NCBI GenBank assembly: GCA_900104855.1 | Contig: FNSS01000001.1 | Coordinates: 7,883,001-7,947,000 of the forward strand | DNA from: Rhizobiales bacterium GAS188 | Lineage (GTDB): Bacteria > Pseudomonadota > Alphaproteobacteria > Rhizobiales > Beijerinckiaceae | Length of the DNA: 64,000 nt | Reading direction: 5' to 3' | In this document: positions 26,843 to 36,870 of the stretch, piece after piece | How positions within the stretch are numbered: the stretch's first letter is position 1 | Layout of the letters: each line of letters starts with the position of its first letter | Notes under the pieces: generated by a model | Database searches by the model: none | What the model saw: only the letters and a program-made list of their open reading frames with translations | Told to the model about the DNA's origin: nothing | Program-made: the position numbers and the translations under genes

Positions 26843-27535
26843 GTGAGTGCACAGATTGAGGACGCCGAGGCGGGACGGCGCAGACTGGACCCGGAGCGGA
26901 CGCGGCACGAGATCCTGGCCGCGGCGCGCGAGGAATTCGCCGAGCACGGCCTGAGCGGCGCGCGCGTCGACGCGATCGCGGCCCGCACCAGCAACGCCAA
27001 GCGCATGATCTATTATTATTTCGGCAGCAAGGAGGGCCTATACCTCGCCGTGCTCGAGGCGGCCTATGCGGATATCCGCCGGTTCGAGACCGAGCTGAAT
27101 CTCGATCAATTCGCGCCCGCCGAGGCCATCGTCCGGCTGATCGATTTCACCTTTGATTACGATGAGGCGCATCCCGACTTCATCCGCCTCGTCTCCACCG
27201 AGAACATGCACCGCGCAAGGCATATGACGCAGTCCACCGCCATCAAGACGCTGAACCGCGGCGTCATCACCATACTGCAGCGCGTGCTGGATCGCGGGAA
27301 ACGGGAGGGCGTGTTCCGGCAGGGCGTCGATCCGGTCGACGTGCACCTGCTGATCAGTTCGTTCTGCTTCTTTCGCGTCTCAAACCGTCATACCTTCGGC
27401 GCCCTGTTTGGACGCGATCTGTCCGACAAGGCCCTGCGCCTCCTCCACAAGCGGATGCTCGCAGATGCGGTGCTGAGCGTCTTGCTGGTGCCCGGCAAGG
27501 CGAAATCCCGTAAGGCCTCGCCGAGGGCTGTCTGA
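26843..27535 (+). CDS. TetR-family regulator of the shikimate/protocatechuate operon
   Basis: 230 residues from GTG 26843 (GGAGGG six bases upstream). HTH at about 15-65: ARTSNAKRMIYYYFGSKEGLY is characteristic. The C-terminal domain contains HPDFIRLVSTENMHRARH, a form seen in TetR regulators of aromatic catabolism. The divergent arrangement and the palindrome at 26712 argue for control of the neighbouring operon; the ligand is probably an intermediate such as shikimate or protocatechuate (inference). Confidence 0.85.
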   Translation: MSAQIEDAEAGRRRLDPERTRHEILAAAREEFAEHGLSGARVDAIAARTSNAKRMIYYYFGSKEGLYLAVLEAAYADIRRFETELNLDQFAPAEAIVRLIDFTFDYDEAHPDFIRLVSTENMHRARHMTQSTAIKTLNRGVITILQRVLDRGKREGVFRQGVDPVDVHLLISSFCFFRVSNRHTFGALFGRDLSDKALRLLHKRMLADAVLSVLLVPGKAKSRKASPRAV

Positions 27536-27554
27536 ACAGCCGGTCCCAGATGCC

Positions 27555-28181
27555 CTAAGCCGCGTCGACCGCGAAAGGCTTGCGCTTGCTTGCGAGCGCG
27601 CGGCCCAACAGCTCGAGCCGGTCCTGACCCCAGAAGACCTCGCCGTTCAGCACATAGCAGGGTGAGCCGAACACGCCGATGCCGATGGCCTCTTGCGGGC
27701 GCGCCGCGTAGAGCGCGCGGATCGGCTCGGATTTCGCCGCCGCCAGGACATCGGCCGCGTCATGCCCGGTGCGAGACAGGAATTCGGCGAGCCTCGCCTC
27801 CGGCCCGCAATCCTCCTCGGCGATGAAGCAGGCGTCCCAGACGGCGCGCATGAACGCCGACGGATCGCCGCCCGCCTCCACGATCGCCGTGACGCAGCAA
27901 TCGGCGAGCTTCGGATCGAAGGGCCAATGCCTGGGCTTGAGCTTCATCGGAATGCCGCGGAATTCGCGCCAACGCTGCAGCTCGAGCATGCGGTAGCGCT
28001 GCCGCGCCGGCGCGCGCTGAGCGAGCGGCAAACCGCCGGTCTCCTTGAACACTTCCGGAAGGAAGACCGGCCTGTAGATGATCGCCGCGTCATTCGCCTT
28101 GGCGAGCTTCAGGAACGCGTCATGACCGAGAAAAGCCCAGGGCGAGACGAGCGTGAACCAGTAGTGAATTTCTGAAGCCAT
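27555..28181 (-). CDS. 2-hydroxychromene-2-carboxylate isomerase-like protein (DsbA fold)
   Basis: 208 residues. WFTLVSPWAFLGHDAFLKLA at the N-terminus and GVFGSPCYVLNGEVFWGQDRL at the C-terminus define the kappa-class GST/HCCA isomerase family, which uses glutathione as cofactor. The Ser in SPWAF replaces the redox Cys of DsbA. Family members isomerise a naphthalene-pathway intermediate, but many copies have other aromatic roles. Converges with the TetR gene. Confidence 0.85.
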   Translation of the reverse strand: MASEIHYWFTLVSPWAFLGHDAFLKLAKANDAAIIYRPVFLPEVFKETGGLPLAQRAPARQRYRMLELQRWREFRGIPMKLKPRHWPFDPKLADCCVTAIVEAGGDPSAFMRAVWDACFIAEEDCGPEARLAEFLSRTGHDAADVLAAAKSEPIRALYAARPQEAIGIGVFGSPCYVLNGEVFWGQDRLELLGRALASKRKPFAVDAA

Positions 28182-28237
28182 AGGCCGCTTCTAGCATCCG
28201 GTCCTGTGGCTGCCAACGATCGCGTTCATCTCGCTCA

Positions 28238-29107
28238 TCAAGATCGCGGGTCCTTGCCATCAACGATCCCCGCCCGAAACTCTCCAGGTGTCACGCCGAC
28301 GATGCCGCGAAAGACCCGCGTAAGATGGCTCTGATCCGCAAATCCGGCGGCAGCCGCCGCCCCGGCAAGATCGGCACCTTTCGCGATCAGACGGCTGGCC
28401 TCGCGAATCCGATGATTGCGAATGTAGCTCCCTGGTGTGAGACCGGTGAGCCATTTGAAGTCACGGATGACCTGGAAACGATTCACACCGGCGGCGCGGG
28501 CAAATTCCGCAAGGGTGAGCGGATTGCTCATCTCCTCGTCGACAAGCCGCTCATAAATTGGGAGACGCTGCTTTGCACCTGAAGATCGATCGCTCGTCGA
28601 CCTCGCGCGACGATCGCCATAGCCAAGGATCAATCGCTCCAGGGCTGCCAACAGCAAGGCCTCGGCATCCGCCGCATTGCCACTTTCCGCCACCTGATGC
28701 GCTGCAAGAATGGCTGCCGCCAGCTCGGGATCGTCGATGCATGATCGGTGGAACAACGGTGCTTCGCCGAGGCCGAGCTCGGTCGCGACCTCCGTCATCA
28801 ACGCGACGGGCGGGTAGAAGACACGATAGGCCCACCCGTCCTCGGCCCCGGCCTCTCCGTCATGGCATTCCTCCGGATTGACGAGGATGATCGTGCCAGC
28901 GGGAGCGATGTCCCGACGCCGCCCGACGCGTAGTTTCTCGCAGCCCTGCGTGATCAGCGCGATCACATAGGTCTCGTGAGTGTGCAGAGCGTAGCGATGG
29001 CGCGTGAAGCGTGCCTTCAGGAGGCTCATCTCGTCGAAGCGCGGGTGCCGCCAGAATGCGCTGGCATTGGCAGCTTCGGAATTTTGATCCTGGTCAATCC
29101 GGTTCAA
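28238..29107 (-). CDS. AraC-family regulator with cupin sensor domain
   Basis: 289 residues from a TTG at 29107; the first ATG (29029) would cut off the conserved FWRHPRFDEMSLLKARF segment, so TTG is favoured. N-terminal cupin domain: HTHETYVIALITQGCEKLRV and IILVNPEECHDGEAG. C-terminal double HTH: LTLAEFARAAGVNRFQVIRD and GLTPGSYIRNHRIREASRLI. Likely regulates the divergent M20 gene. Confidence 0.85.
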   Translation of the reverse strand: MNRIDQDQNSEAANASAFWRHPRFDEMSLLKARFTRHRYALHTHETYVIALITQGCEKLRVGRRRDIAPAGTIILVNPEECHDGEAGAEDGWAYRVFYPPVALMTEVATELGLGEAPLFHRSCIDDPELAAAILAAHQVAESGNAADAEALLLAALERLILGYGDRRARSTSDRSSGAKQRLPIYERLVDEEMSNPLTLAEFARAAGVNRFQVIRDFKWLTGLTPGSYIRNHRIREASRLIAKGADLAGAAAAAGFADQSHLTRVFRGIVGVTPGEFRAGIVDGKDPRS

Positions 29108-29193
29108 GACGTCCGATCCCTCTCGCCTTTAGCGTCGGATCCTCAGGGCTCATCACCACAGGCCCAAGCTAGCCGGTAGCGAGGAGGATCACA

Positions 29194-30426
29194 ATGCTGC
29201 ACAACGACCCGATCATTGCCGCGGCGCCGGAGGTCATCGGCTGGCGGCACCATATCCACGCCAATCCCGAGCTCGGCTTTCAGGAGCGGGAGACCGCGCG
29301 CTTCGTCGCCGGGAAGCTGCGCGGCTTCGGGCTCGAGGTGCATGAAGGGATCGGCGGAACGGGTGTCGTCGGTGTGCTGCGCAACGGCTCCTCCGCCCGC
29401 GCCATCGGGCTCAGAGCCGAAGTCGACGCGCTGCCGATCATGGAGCGCTCAGGCAAGGCTTACGCGTCCTTGAACCCCGGCGTGATGCATGCCTGCGGAC
29501 ATGACGGTCACACGGCGATGCTGCTGGGCGCCGCCAAGCTGTTGAGCCAATCCCGCGATTTCGACGGAAGCGTTTATTTCGTCTTCCAGCCCGCGGAGGA
29601 AAACGAAGGCGGCGGCATGCGCATGATCGAGGATGGCCTCTTCGATCGCTTTCCCATGGAGGCGATCTACGCGGTCCATAACTGGCCAGGCCTTGCCTTC
29701 GGAACGATCGCGACCCGCGCCGGCCCGATGATGGCGGCGGTGGACACTTTCGAGCTGCGCTTCCGCGGCACCGGCGCACATGCCGCCATGCCGCATCTCG
29801 GCGACGATCCGATCCTCGCAGCGGGCGCGTTCATCGGCTCGGTTCAACGCATCGTCAGCCGGACCGTCGATCCGCAGACGCCGCTCGTTGTGAGCATCAC
29901 GCAAGTGCATGGTGGCAATGTCGCCAACATCGTTCCATCCGAAGTGTGGCTGCAGGGCACCTGCCGCTTCTTCGAGCCCGGCCTCTCCGATCTCTGCGAG
30001 CGACTGACCGGCGAGATCGCAGCCGGCGTAGCGTCGGCGCACAGGCTCGATGCGCAGCTCACCTATCGGCGCGGCTATCCGCCTGTGATCAACAATTCGG
30101 AGCCGGTCGCTCGCGCCGTCTCTGCCGCGGCGGCGGCGGTCGGCCCGCACAATGTCCGAACCGAGTTCGCTCCCAGCATGGGTTGCGAGGATTTCGCCTA
30201 TATGGCGCGCGCCGTATCAGGCGCTTACGCCTGGATCGGGTCCGGCGAGGTCGGCCCTGCCGAGGGGCTGCACGGCGATCGCTACGTGTTCAACGACGAG
30301 ATCGTGCCGATCGTCCTGCGCTATTGGGTGAACCTCGTTAGCCAAGCGCTGCCGGCCGGCGCGGCAGGTACTCACCTCTCCCCGCCTGCGGCCTCGTTGG
30401 GATCGCGGTCGCGCCCAATCTTGTGA
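29194..30426 (+). CDS. M20D amidohydrolase (hippurate / aminoacyl-amide hydrolase type)
   Basis: 410 residues. Motifs: RAEVDALPI, MHACGHDGHTAMLLGAA (metal Cys and His), QPAEENEGGG, GTGAHAAMPHLGDDPI and GCEDFAYMA. These are the markers of the IAA-amino-acid hydrolase, hippurate hydrolase and AbgA group, which cleave N-acyl amino acids. GAGGAGG precedes the ATG. Divergent from the AraC gene. Confidence 0.92.
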   Translation: MLHNDPIIAAAPEVIGWRHHIHANPELGFQERETARFVAGKLRGFGLEVHEGIGGTGVVGVLRNGSSARAIGLRAEVDALPIMERSGKAYASLNPGVMHACGHDGHTAMLLGAAKLLSQSRDFDGSVYFVFQPAEENEGGGMRMIEDGLFDRFPMEAIYAVHNWPGLAFGTIATRAGPMMAAVDTFELRFRGTGAHAAMPHLGDDPILAAGAFIGSVQRIVSRTVDPQTPLVVSITQVHGGNVANIVPSEVWLQGTCRFFEPGLSDLCERLTGEIAAGVASAHRLDAQLTYRRGYPPVINNSEPVARAVSAAAAAVGPHNVRTEFAPSMGCEDFAYMARAVSGAYAWIGSGEVGPAEGLHGDRYVFNDEIVPIVLRYWVNLVSQALPAGAAGTHLSPPAASLGSRSRPIL

Positions 30427-30479
30427 ACGTCCAGGCCGCCCAACGGGGAACAAGGGCGACCGAGACGGGTGCGGTCCCA
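30423..30479. repeat. Family B repeat, partial/decayed copy
   Basis: Ends in AAGGGCGACCGAGACGGGTG followed by CGGTCCCA, matching the right half of the copies at 40472 and 53779. It lies between convergent genes. Confidence 0.6.
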
Positions 30480-30486
30480 GAGCGCG

Positions 30487-32700
30487 TCAAGCAGCCTTGC
30501 TCGCCGCCGCCCCGAAGCGCCCGTAGAAGGTCTCGGATTTCGCCGCCATCTCCTTCAGGAGAGCCGGCGGGGCGAAGCGCGCCCCGTGCTTCCTGGCGAG
30601 GTCCTCGGCGAGCTCGACGAAGCGCTTCACGCCCATGAAGTCGATATAGGACAGGGTGCCGCCGGTGAAGGGCGCAAAGCCGAAGCCGATGATCGAGCCG
30701 ACATCGGCCTCGCGCGGATCGGTGATCACGCCCTCCTCGACGGTACGCGCCGCCTCGAGCGCCTGGGCCACGAGCAGGCGGTGCTTCAGCTCACCGATAT
30801 CGATTCCGTCAGGGTCGAGATGGGTCGGTTGCAGATCCTTCAAGCGCGGCCAGAGCTTCTTCTGCCCCTGGCCCTTCTCCGGATAATCGTAGAAGCCCTT
30901 GCTGTTCTTGCGGCCGAGGCGGCCATGCTTCTCCACCATGGCCTGGAGCAGCTTTTCCTGCACCGGATCGACCGCGGCGGGCTCGACGGCCTTGGTGGCC
31001 TTGACGATCTTCCAGGCGAGATCGACCGCGACCTCGTCATTGAGCGACAGCGGCCCGACCGGCATCCCGGCCATCTTGCCGACATTCTCGATCATCGCCG
31101 CCGGCACGCCTTCCATCAGCATCAGATGCCCTTCGCGGATATAGGCGCCGACGCAGCGATTGGCGTAGAAGCCGCGCGCATCATTGACGACGATCGGCGT
31201 CTTCTTGATGGCGCGCACATAATCGAGCGCGGTCGCGAGCGCCCTGTCGCCGGTCTCCTTGCCCATGATGATCTCGACGAGCAGCATGCGCTCGACCGGC
31301 GAGAAGAAATGGATGCCGACGAAGTCCGCCGGGCGCTTCGAAGCCTTGGCGAGGCTCGAGATCGGCAAGGTCGAGGTGTTGGAGCCGAAGATGCAGTCGG
31401 GGCGGATGACGGCCTCGATCTTGGCGATCACCTCGGCCTTCACCTTCGGATCCTCGAACACCGCTTCGACGATCAGGTCGCAGCCGGCGAGATCGGCGTA
31501 ATCGGTGCTTGCCTTGATGCGCGAGAGCAAGGCGTCGCGGTCCGCGGTCTTGGCCCGTCCCTTCATCACCTGATCGGTCATCAGCTTATGCGAATGGGCC
31601 TTGCCCTTCTCGGCGGCCTCGAGCGTCTGGTCGACCAGCACCACGTCGAGGCCTGCGAGCGCCGTCACATAGGTGACGCCAGCCCCCATGAAGCCAGCCC
31701 CGATGACGCCGACCGTCTTCAGCGAGGACGGGGGCACCTTGGCGGGGCGCCGCGCGCCCTTGTTCAGCTCACCCATCGAGAGGAAGAGGGTGCGGATCAT
31801 TGCCGCCGCTTCCTTCGAGCGCAGGATATGGGCGAAATAGCGCGTCTCGACCTTGAGCGCCGTGTCCATCGGCAGCTGCAGGCCTTCGAATACGGCTTTG
31901 AGGAGCGCCTTGGCGGCCGGATAATTGTCGTTCGTCTCGCGGCGATAGATGGCGTTCGCCGGCGGCCAGATCTGCATGCCTGCGGCTGAGAACACCTTGC
32001 CGGAAGGCAGGCGGAAATCTTTCTGGTCCCAGGGCTGCACGCCCTTGCCGCCATCGGCGATCCACTTTTTGGCGACTGCCACCACCTCGTCACGCTTGGC
32101 GACGGCGTGCAGCAGGCCCATGCCCTTGGCGGCGGCCGAACGGATCTGGTCGCCTTTGAACATCATCTGCAGGGCATCGCCCGTCTGCATCAGGCGCGCC
32201 ACGCGCTGCGTGCCGCCGGCTCCGGGGAACAACCCGACCTTGATCTCGGGCAGGCCGACCCGCGTCTTGTCGTCATCGGCCGCGACCCGAAAATGGCAGG
32301 CGAGCGCGAGCTCGAAGGCGCCGCCGAGGCAGGTGCCGTGAATGGCCGCAGCGAAAGGCTTGCCGCAGGTCTCGAGCCGCCGGTAGAGGAGCGAGAGCCC
32401 CCTCGCCTGCTCGAAGAAATAGGTCGCGGCCTCCTCCTCGCCCTTGCTCTTGCGCAGCTTGGTGTATTCCTTGCCGAAGGCCTCGAGCATGGTGAGATCG
32501 GCGCCGCCCGAGAAGCCCTCCTTCCCCGACGCGATGACGCAGCCTTTGATGGCGGCGTTCGATGCCACCTCTTCGATGATCTGGGACAGCTCCTGCCCGA
32601 CCTCGGTCGTGATGACGTTCATGGAGCGGCCCGGCATGTCCCAGGTCGCGAGCGCAATGCCGTCGGCGCCGGTCTCGAAGCGGAAATTCGTGAGGTTCAT
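30487..32700 (-). CDS. Bifunctional enoyl-CoA hydratase / 3-hydroxyacyl-CoA dehydrogenase
   Basis: 737 residues, of the FadB/FadJ alpha-subunit type. N-terminal hydratase: FSGGADLTMLEAF (oxyanion hole) and AIHGTCLGGAFELALACH. Central NAD-binding domain: GVIGAGFMGAGVTYVTALAG, then FGSNTSTLPIS and the catalytic GIHFFSPVERM. The two C-terminal HCDH domains follow, ending with FGFAPFTGGTLSYIDFMG. It forms the beta-oxidation complex with the thiolase upstream. Last gene of the cluster. Confidence 0.93.
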   Translation of the reverse strand: MNLTNFRFETGADGIALATWDMPGRSMNVITTEVGQELSQIIEEVASNAAIKGCVIASGKEGFSGGADLTMLEAFGKEYTKLRKSKGEEEAATYFFEQARGLSLLYRRLETCGKPFAAAIHGTCLGGAFELALACHFRVAADDDKTRVGLPEIKVGLFPGAGGTQRVARLMQTGDALQMMFKGDQIRSAAAKGMGLLHAVAKRDEVVAVAKKWIADGGKGVQPWDQKDFRLPSGKVFSAAGMQIWPPANAIYRRETNDNYPAAKALLKAVFEGLQLPMDTALKVETRYFAHILRSKEAAAMIRTLFLSMGELNKGARRPAKVPPSSLKTVGVIGAGFMGAGVTYVTALAGLDVVLVDQTLEAAEKGKAHSHKLMTDQVMKGRAKTADRDALLSRIKASTDYADLAGCDLIVEAVFEDPKVKAEVIAKIEAVIRPDCIFGSNTSTLPISSLAKASKRPADFVGIHFFSPVERMLLVEIIMGKETGDRALATALDYVRAIKKTPIVVNDARGFYANRCVGAYIREGHLMLMEGVPAAMIENVGKMAGMPVGPLSLNDEVAVDLAWKIVKATKAVEPAAVDPVQEKLLQAMVEKHGRLGRKNSKGFYDYPEKGQGQKKLWPRLKDLQPTHLDPDGIDIGELKHRLLVAQALEAARTVEEGVITDPREADVGSIIGFGFAPFTGGTLSYIDFMGVKRFVELAEDLARKHGARFAPPALLKEMAAKSETFYGRFGAAASKAA

Positions 32701-32791
32701 CTGTGCCTCCTGCGGGTCAGCCGGGTTCGCCGGTCATCGTGGTGAGATGGAAATTGGCACGACCGAGGTCGCCGATCGCGCTTCGCCGCGG

Positions 32792-33295
32792 TCATGATGA
32801 ATTGGTGGCCGTGGCGGCGGGCGGCGGGCGCAAATCGACGAGAAGCTCGCCCGAGCGGCTCGTATAGCGCGCGCCCTCGCCGTCCTCGACATAGAGGAGA
32901 TCGACATCCGGATAGTGGCAGCGCTCCTTGCGGCCGCGCGTCCCGACCACCAGGAACAGGCCATCCTGCTGCGAGCGGTTGACGAGATGATGGCCGTTGC
33001 GGCTGCCCTTCGGGAAGCCGGCGCAATCGCCCGGGCGCATCAGCGTCTCGCCCTCGTCCTCGATCAGCACGAGCTCGCCTGCGACCATGATCAGGAACTC
33101 GTCCTCCTCTTCGTGCCAATGCCGCAAGGACGACCAGGCGCCGGGCTCGACCCGCATCAGATTCGCGCCGAACTGGGTGAGCCCGGCGGCATCACCGAGC
33201 GAGCGCCAATGGCGCCTCTCGCAACGCCCGCCGAGATCCTTCGGATAATAGCTGCCGCCCTTCTCGGCGACGCTCGTCACGTCGATCTTCGGCAT
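32792..33295 (-). CDS. Cupin-domain protein
   Basis: 167 residues from ATG 33295 (GGAGAAGG upstream; a GTG two codons earlier is possible). A single cupin barrel: [20 protein letters not shown] (metal motif HxH-E) and [20 protein letters not shown] (second His). The function is unknown. It lies between thiolase and FadB/J genes in the same direction, so it may be linked to fatty-acid degradation, but such cupins also bind sugars or transition metals. Confidence 0.85.
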   Translation of the reverse strand: MPKIDVTSVAEKGGSYYPKDLGGRCERRHWRSLGDAAGLTQFGANLMRVEPGAWSSLRHWHEEEDEFLIMVAGELVLIEDEGETLMRPGDCAGFPKGSRNGHHLVNRSQQDGLFLVVGTRGRKERCHYPDVDLLYVEDGEGARYTSRSGELLVDLRPPPAATATNSS

Positions 33296-33346
33296 CGTCA
33301 CCCTTCTCCGCAGGCGCGCCTTGCGGCCGCTGTTGCCCGACCCGCC

Positions 33347-34555
33347 TCAGACGCGCTCGATGATGGTCGCGGTCCCCATGCCGGCGCCGATGCACAAGGT
33401 CACCAGGGCCCTTTCCTTGCCGGTGCGCTCGAGCTCGTCGAGCACCGTGCCGAGGATCATGGCGCCGGTCGCGCCGAGCGGATGGCCCATGGCGATCGCG
33501 CCGCCATTGACGTTGAGCTTGTCGGGATCGAGATCGAAGGCCTGCTGATAGCGCAGCACCACCGAGGCGAAGGCTTCGTTGAGCTCGAAGAGGTCGATGT
33601 CCTCCTTCGTCATCTTGGCGCGGGCCAAGAGCTTCTTCGTCACGTCGACGGGCCCGGTGAGCATCATGGCCGGCTCCGAGCCGATATTGGCGAAGGCGCG
33701 GATGCGGGCGCGCGGCTTGAGGCCGGTCGCGGCACCAGCTGCCTTCGAACCGATGAGCACGGCCGCCGCACCGTCGACGATGCCAGAGGAATTACCCGCA
33801 TGGTGGACATGGTCGACGCTTTCGACCTCCGGATGCGCCGCGACCGCGACCGCATCGAAGCCGCCCATCTCGCCCATCATCACGAAGGAGGCCTTGAGCG
33901 AAGCGAGCGACTGCATATCGGTCTGCGGGCGCATATGCTCGTCCTTGGCGAGGATGGTGACGCCGTTGATGTCCTTCACCGGCGCCACGGATTTGGCGAA
34001 ACGGCCTTCGCTCCAGGCCTTGGCGGCGCGCTGCTGGCTCTGCACCGCATAGGCGTCGACGTCGTCGCGCGAGAAGCCGTATTTGGTCGCGATCAGGTCG
34101 GCCGAGACGCCCTGGGGCATGAAATAGGCTTTGATGGCAATCGAGGGATCGACCGGCCAAGCGCCGCCCGAGCTGCCGATGCCGACCCGGCTCATGGATT
34201 CGACGCCCCCGCCGATGGTCAGCTCATGCTGGCCGGCCATGATCTGCGCCGCGGCGAAATTCACCGCATCGAGGCCCGAAGCGCAGAATCGGTTGATCTG
34301 CACGCCCGGCACCTGATCGCCATAGTCGGCGCACAGCGCCGCGGCACGCGCAATGTCGCCGCCGGCCTCCCCGACCGGGTCGACGCAGCCGAGCACGACA
34401 TCGTCGACCAGCTTGGTGTCCAGATGATTGCGCCGCTTGATCTCGGTCAGCGCATGGGTGGCGAGCGCCAGCGTGGTCACCTCGTGCAGCGCCCCGTCCG
34501 GTTTGCCGCGCCCGCGCGGCGTGCGCACATGGTCATAGATATAAGCGTCGGACAT
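33347..34555 (-). CDS. Acetyl-CoA acyltransferase (thiolase, FadA-like)
   Basis: 402 residues. The acylated Cys91 is in [27 protein letters not shown] holds the catalytic His and CIGAGMGTA the second Cys. All catalytic parts of a degradative thiolase are present. It should carry out the last step of beta-oxidation with the FadB/J-like protein encoded downstream. Confidence 0.94.
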   Translation of the reverse strand: MSDAYIYDHVRTPRGRGKPDGALHEVTTLALATHALTEIKRRNHLDTKLVDDVVLGCVDPVGEAGGDIARAAALCADYGDQVPGVQINRFCASGLDAVNFAAAQIMAGQHELTIGGGVESMSRVGIGSSGGAWPVDPSIAIKAYFMPQGVSADLIATKYGFSRDDVDAYAVQSQQRAAKAWSEGRFAKSVAPVKDINGVTILAKDEHMRPQTDMQSLASLKASFVMMGEMGGFDAVAVAAHPEVESVDHVHHAGNSSGIVDGAAAVLIGSKAAGAATGLKPRARIRAFANIGSEPAMMLTGPVDVTKKLLARAKMTKEDIDLFELNEAFASVVLRYQQAFDLDPDKLNVNGGAIAMGHPLGATGAMILGTVLDELERTGKERALVTLCIGAGMGTATIIERV

Positions 34556-34641
34556 TCGAGGCTCCCTCGTCTAAGTCATGGGCAGTCTTGGTGATGAGCC
34601 GGTTCGTCCCGGCCATCTCGGCAGTTGCGGCTTGCGATCCG

Positions 34642-34692
34642 GCAGTTCTTAGGATCAGGCAGTTCTTGCGATCAGGCAGTTCTCAGGATCAG
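34642..34692 (-). repeat. Three tandem 17-bp units
   Basis: GCAGTTCTTAGGATCAG and two close variants (34642-34658, 34659-34675, 34676-34692) in the 243-bp gap between the thiolase start and the acyl-CoA dehydrogenase stop. A further diverged half-unit (GCAGTTGCGGCTTGCGATC) precedes them. The rest of the gap shows nothing else I can name. Confidence 0.9.
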
Positions 34693-34798
34693 ACTTGCCG
34701 GCACGAGGCCGGCGGCAGCGAACGGGCAGCGCGCGCTCGGGTCGGCGCGCCGCCGACAGGTTATGTGCTCTCGTCCTTCCCCATGCGGCACCGCAAGG

Positions 34799-36595
34799 TC
34801 AGAAAGCCTCCGCCGGCAGCCCCATCACCGGATCGGCGCCCGAGGTGATGCGCGCAAGCTGAGCGCCCGTCTCGGGAAGCAGGCGCTGCATGAAGAATTT
34901 CGCCGTCGTGAGCTTGGCCTCCATGCGCGAGGCATCGCCATTGGCTCCAGCCTTCAGCTTGGCTTGCGCCGCCTTGGCGATCCGCATCCACATATAGCCG
35001 AGTGCGACGAGCCCGAACATATGCATGTAGTCGGTCGCCCCGGCCCCTGCATTGTCGGGCCTGGCGAGGGCGTTCTGCATGAACCACATGGTCGCCTGCT
35101 GCAGGTGGCCGAGCCCGGCCTCGAGGGGCTTGGCGAGCGGAGCGAGATTCTCATCGCCGGCCTGCTCCTTGAGGAAGCTCGTCACCTCGTTGAAGAAAGC
35201 CATGGCGGCGCGCCCGCCATCCTTGCCGAGCTTGCGCCCGACCAGGTCCATGGCCTGGATGCCGTTTGCGCCTTCATAGAGCATGGCGATGCGCGCATCG
35301 CGCACGAATTGCTCCATACCCCATTCGGCGATGTAGCCATGGCCGCCGAACATCTGCTGCGCCTTCACGGCGTTGTCGAAGCCGACATCGGTGAGCACGC
35401 CTTTCACGATCGGCGTCATCAGCCCCATATGATCTTCGGCCGCCTGACGCTCGCCGGCATTGTCGGCGCGATGGGAGACATCCGCCTTGAGCGCGGTCCA
35501 CAGCATGAAGGCACGCGCGGCCTCGTTGAAGGCCTTGATCGACAAGAGAACGCGCCTCACATCCGGGTGGACGATGATCGGATCGGCAGGCTTGCCCGGC
35601 TCCTTCGCCCCCGTGAGCGCCCGCCCCTGCAGGCGTTCCTTCGCATAGGCAACGGCGTTCTGGTAGGCCACCTCCGACTGCGCCAGGCCCTGCACCCCGA
35701 CCCCGAGGCGTGCCTCGTTCATCATCACGAACATGGCGTTGAGGCCTTTATTCTCCTGGCCGATCAGGAAGCCCTTAGCGCCGTCATAGTTCATGACGCA
35801 GGTCGAATTGCCGTGGATGCCCATCTTGTGCTCGATCGAGCCGCAGGCGACACCGTTGCGCGCGCCGAGCGAACCGTTCGCCTCCGACAGCACCTTGGGC
35901 ACGATGAAGAGCGAGATGCCCTTGGTGCCCTGCGGCGCGCCTTCGATGCGGGCGAGCACCAGATGAATGATGTTGTCGGCGAGATCGTGCTCCCCGGAGG
36001 AGATGAAGATCTTGGTCCCCGAGATCGCGTAGGAGCCGTCGCCGTTGGGCACGGCCTTGGTCTTGATCAAGCCGAGATCGGTGCCGCAATGCGGCTCCGT
36101 CAGGTTCATCGTGCCGGTCCATTCGCCGGTGATCATCTTCGGCAGATAGAAGGATTTCTGCTCCTGCGATCCATGCGCCAGGATCGCCGCGATCGCCCCT
36201 TGCGTGAGGCCCGGATACATCGACAGGGCGAGATTGGCCGAAGACAGATACTCGCCCATGATCGAGGTCAGGGTCATCGGCAGCCCCTGCCCACCAAATT
36301 CGGCGGGCGCCGAGAGCCCGATCCAGCCGCCCTGGCGGAAGGCGTCATAGGCTTCCTTGAAGCCCTTGGGCGTCGTGACGCGCCCATCCTCATGGCGCTT
36401 GCAGCCTTCGAGGTCGCCCACCCGATTGAGCGGCTGGAACACCTGCTCGGCGAGCTTTGCGGCCTCGCCCAGCACCGCCTCGACCACGTCGAGAGGAGCA
36501 TCGGCGAAGCCCGGCAGATTGCCGTGGCGCTCATAACCGAGCACATCGCGAAGGAGAAACAGGGTATCCTCGACCGGAGCCTTGTAGCTGGGCAT
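34799..36595 (-). CDS. Acyl-CoA dehydrogenase (long form, ~600 residues)
   Basis: 598 residues, first enzyme of the beta-oxidation cluster. Seen: GGQGLPMTLTSIMGEYLSSA, WTGTMNLTEPHCGTDLG (FAD/substrate loop), ISGTKIFISSGEHD, QMFGGHGYIAEWGMEQFVRD and ARIAMLYEGANGIQAMDLVG, followed by the extra C-terminal domain that marks the FadE/AcdA-long group with its own tail. It oxidises acyl-CoA to trans-2-enoyl-CoA, passing electrons to ETF. The upstream AT-rich patch near 36636-36660 may hold its promoter. Confidence 0.92.
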   Translation of the reverse strand: MPSYKAPVEDTLFLLRDVLGYERHGNLPGFADAPLDVVEAVLGEAAKLAEQVFQPLNRVGDLEGCKRHEDGRVTTPKGFKEAYDAFRQGGWIGLSAPAEFGGQGLPMTLTSIMGEYLSSANLALSMYPGLTQGAIAAILAHGSQEQKSFYLPKMITGEWTGTMNLTEPHCGTDLGLIKTKAVPNGDGSYAISGTKIFISSGEHDLADNIIHLVLARIEGAPQGTKGISLFIVPKVLSEANGSLGARNGVACGSIEHKMGIHGNSTCVMNYDGAKGFLIGQENKGLNAMFVMMNEARLGVGVQGLAQSEVAYQNAVAYAKERLQGRALTGAKEPGKPADPIIVHPDVRRVLLSIKAFNEAARAFMLWTALKADVSHRADNAGERQAAEDHMGLMTPIVKGVLTDVGFDNAVKAQQMFGGHGYIAEWGMEQFVRDARIAMLYEGANGIQAMDLVGRKLGKDGGRAAMAFFNEVTSFLKEQAGDENLAPLAKPLEAGLGHLQQATMWFMQNALARPDNAGAGATDYMHMFGLVALGYMWMRIAKAAQAKLKAGANGDASRMEAKLTTAKFFMQRLLPETGAQLARITSGADPVMGLPAEAF

Positions 36596-36870
36596 CGCGC
36601 TCTCCCATGGTCGTCGAGATCGTCTCGACCTGCAGATAGTTTATATGTGAACCATTTACAATGACCCCGTCGCGACCGCAAGCCGGGCGCGGCGATCGGC
36701 CCTCCGGCGGAGCTGAATTAACAAATCTCAACCGCTCTTAACGGCCTGTTTACCATAGGCCGTGAAATTCAGCTTTGGAATCGTCGCCGCGCCGGGCGCC
36801 GATCTCTGTCGCGACCGTTTTGCGACCAACATCGCCGGCATTGCGATGGCGAATTGGAAGGGTTCAAGCC

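Noticed and set aside
36601-36660. Imperfect inverted repeat GGTCGTCGAGA / TCTCGACC and AT-rich patch as a fatty-acid regulator site
   Set aside because: Pairing is incomplete and I could not match it to a known FadR, FabR or PsrA site; a plain promoter is just as likely.
34625-36664. 679-residue + strand frame opposite the acyl-CoA dehydrogenase
   Set aside because: Same cause; the minus-strand product has all family motifs.
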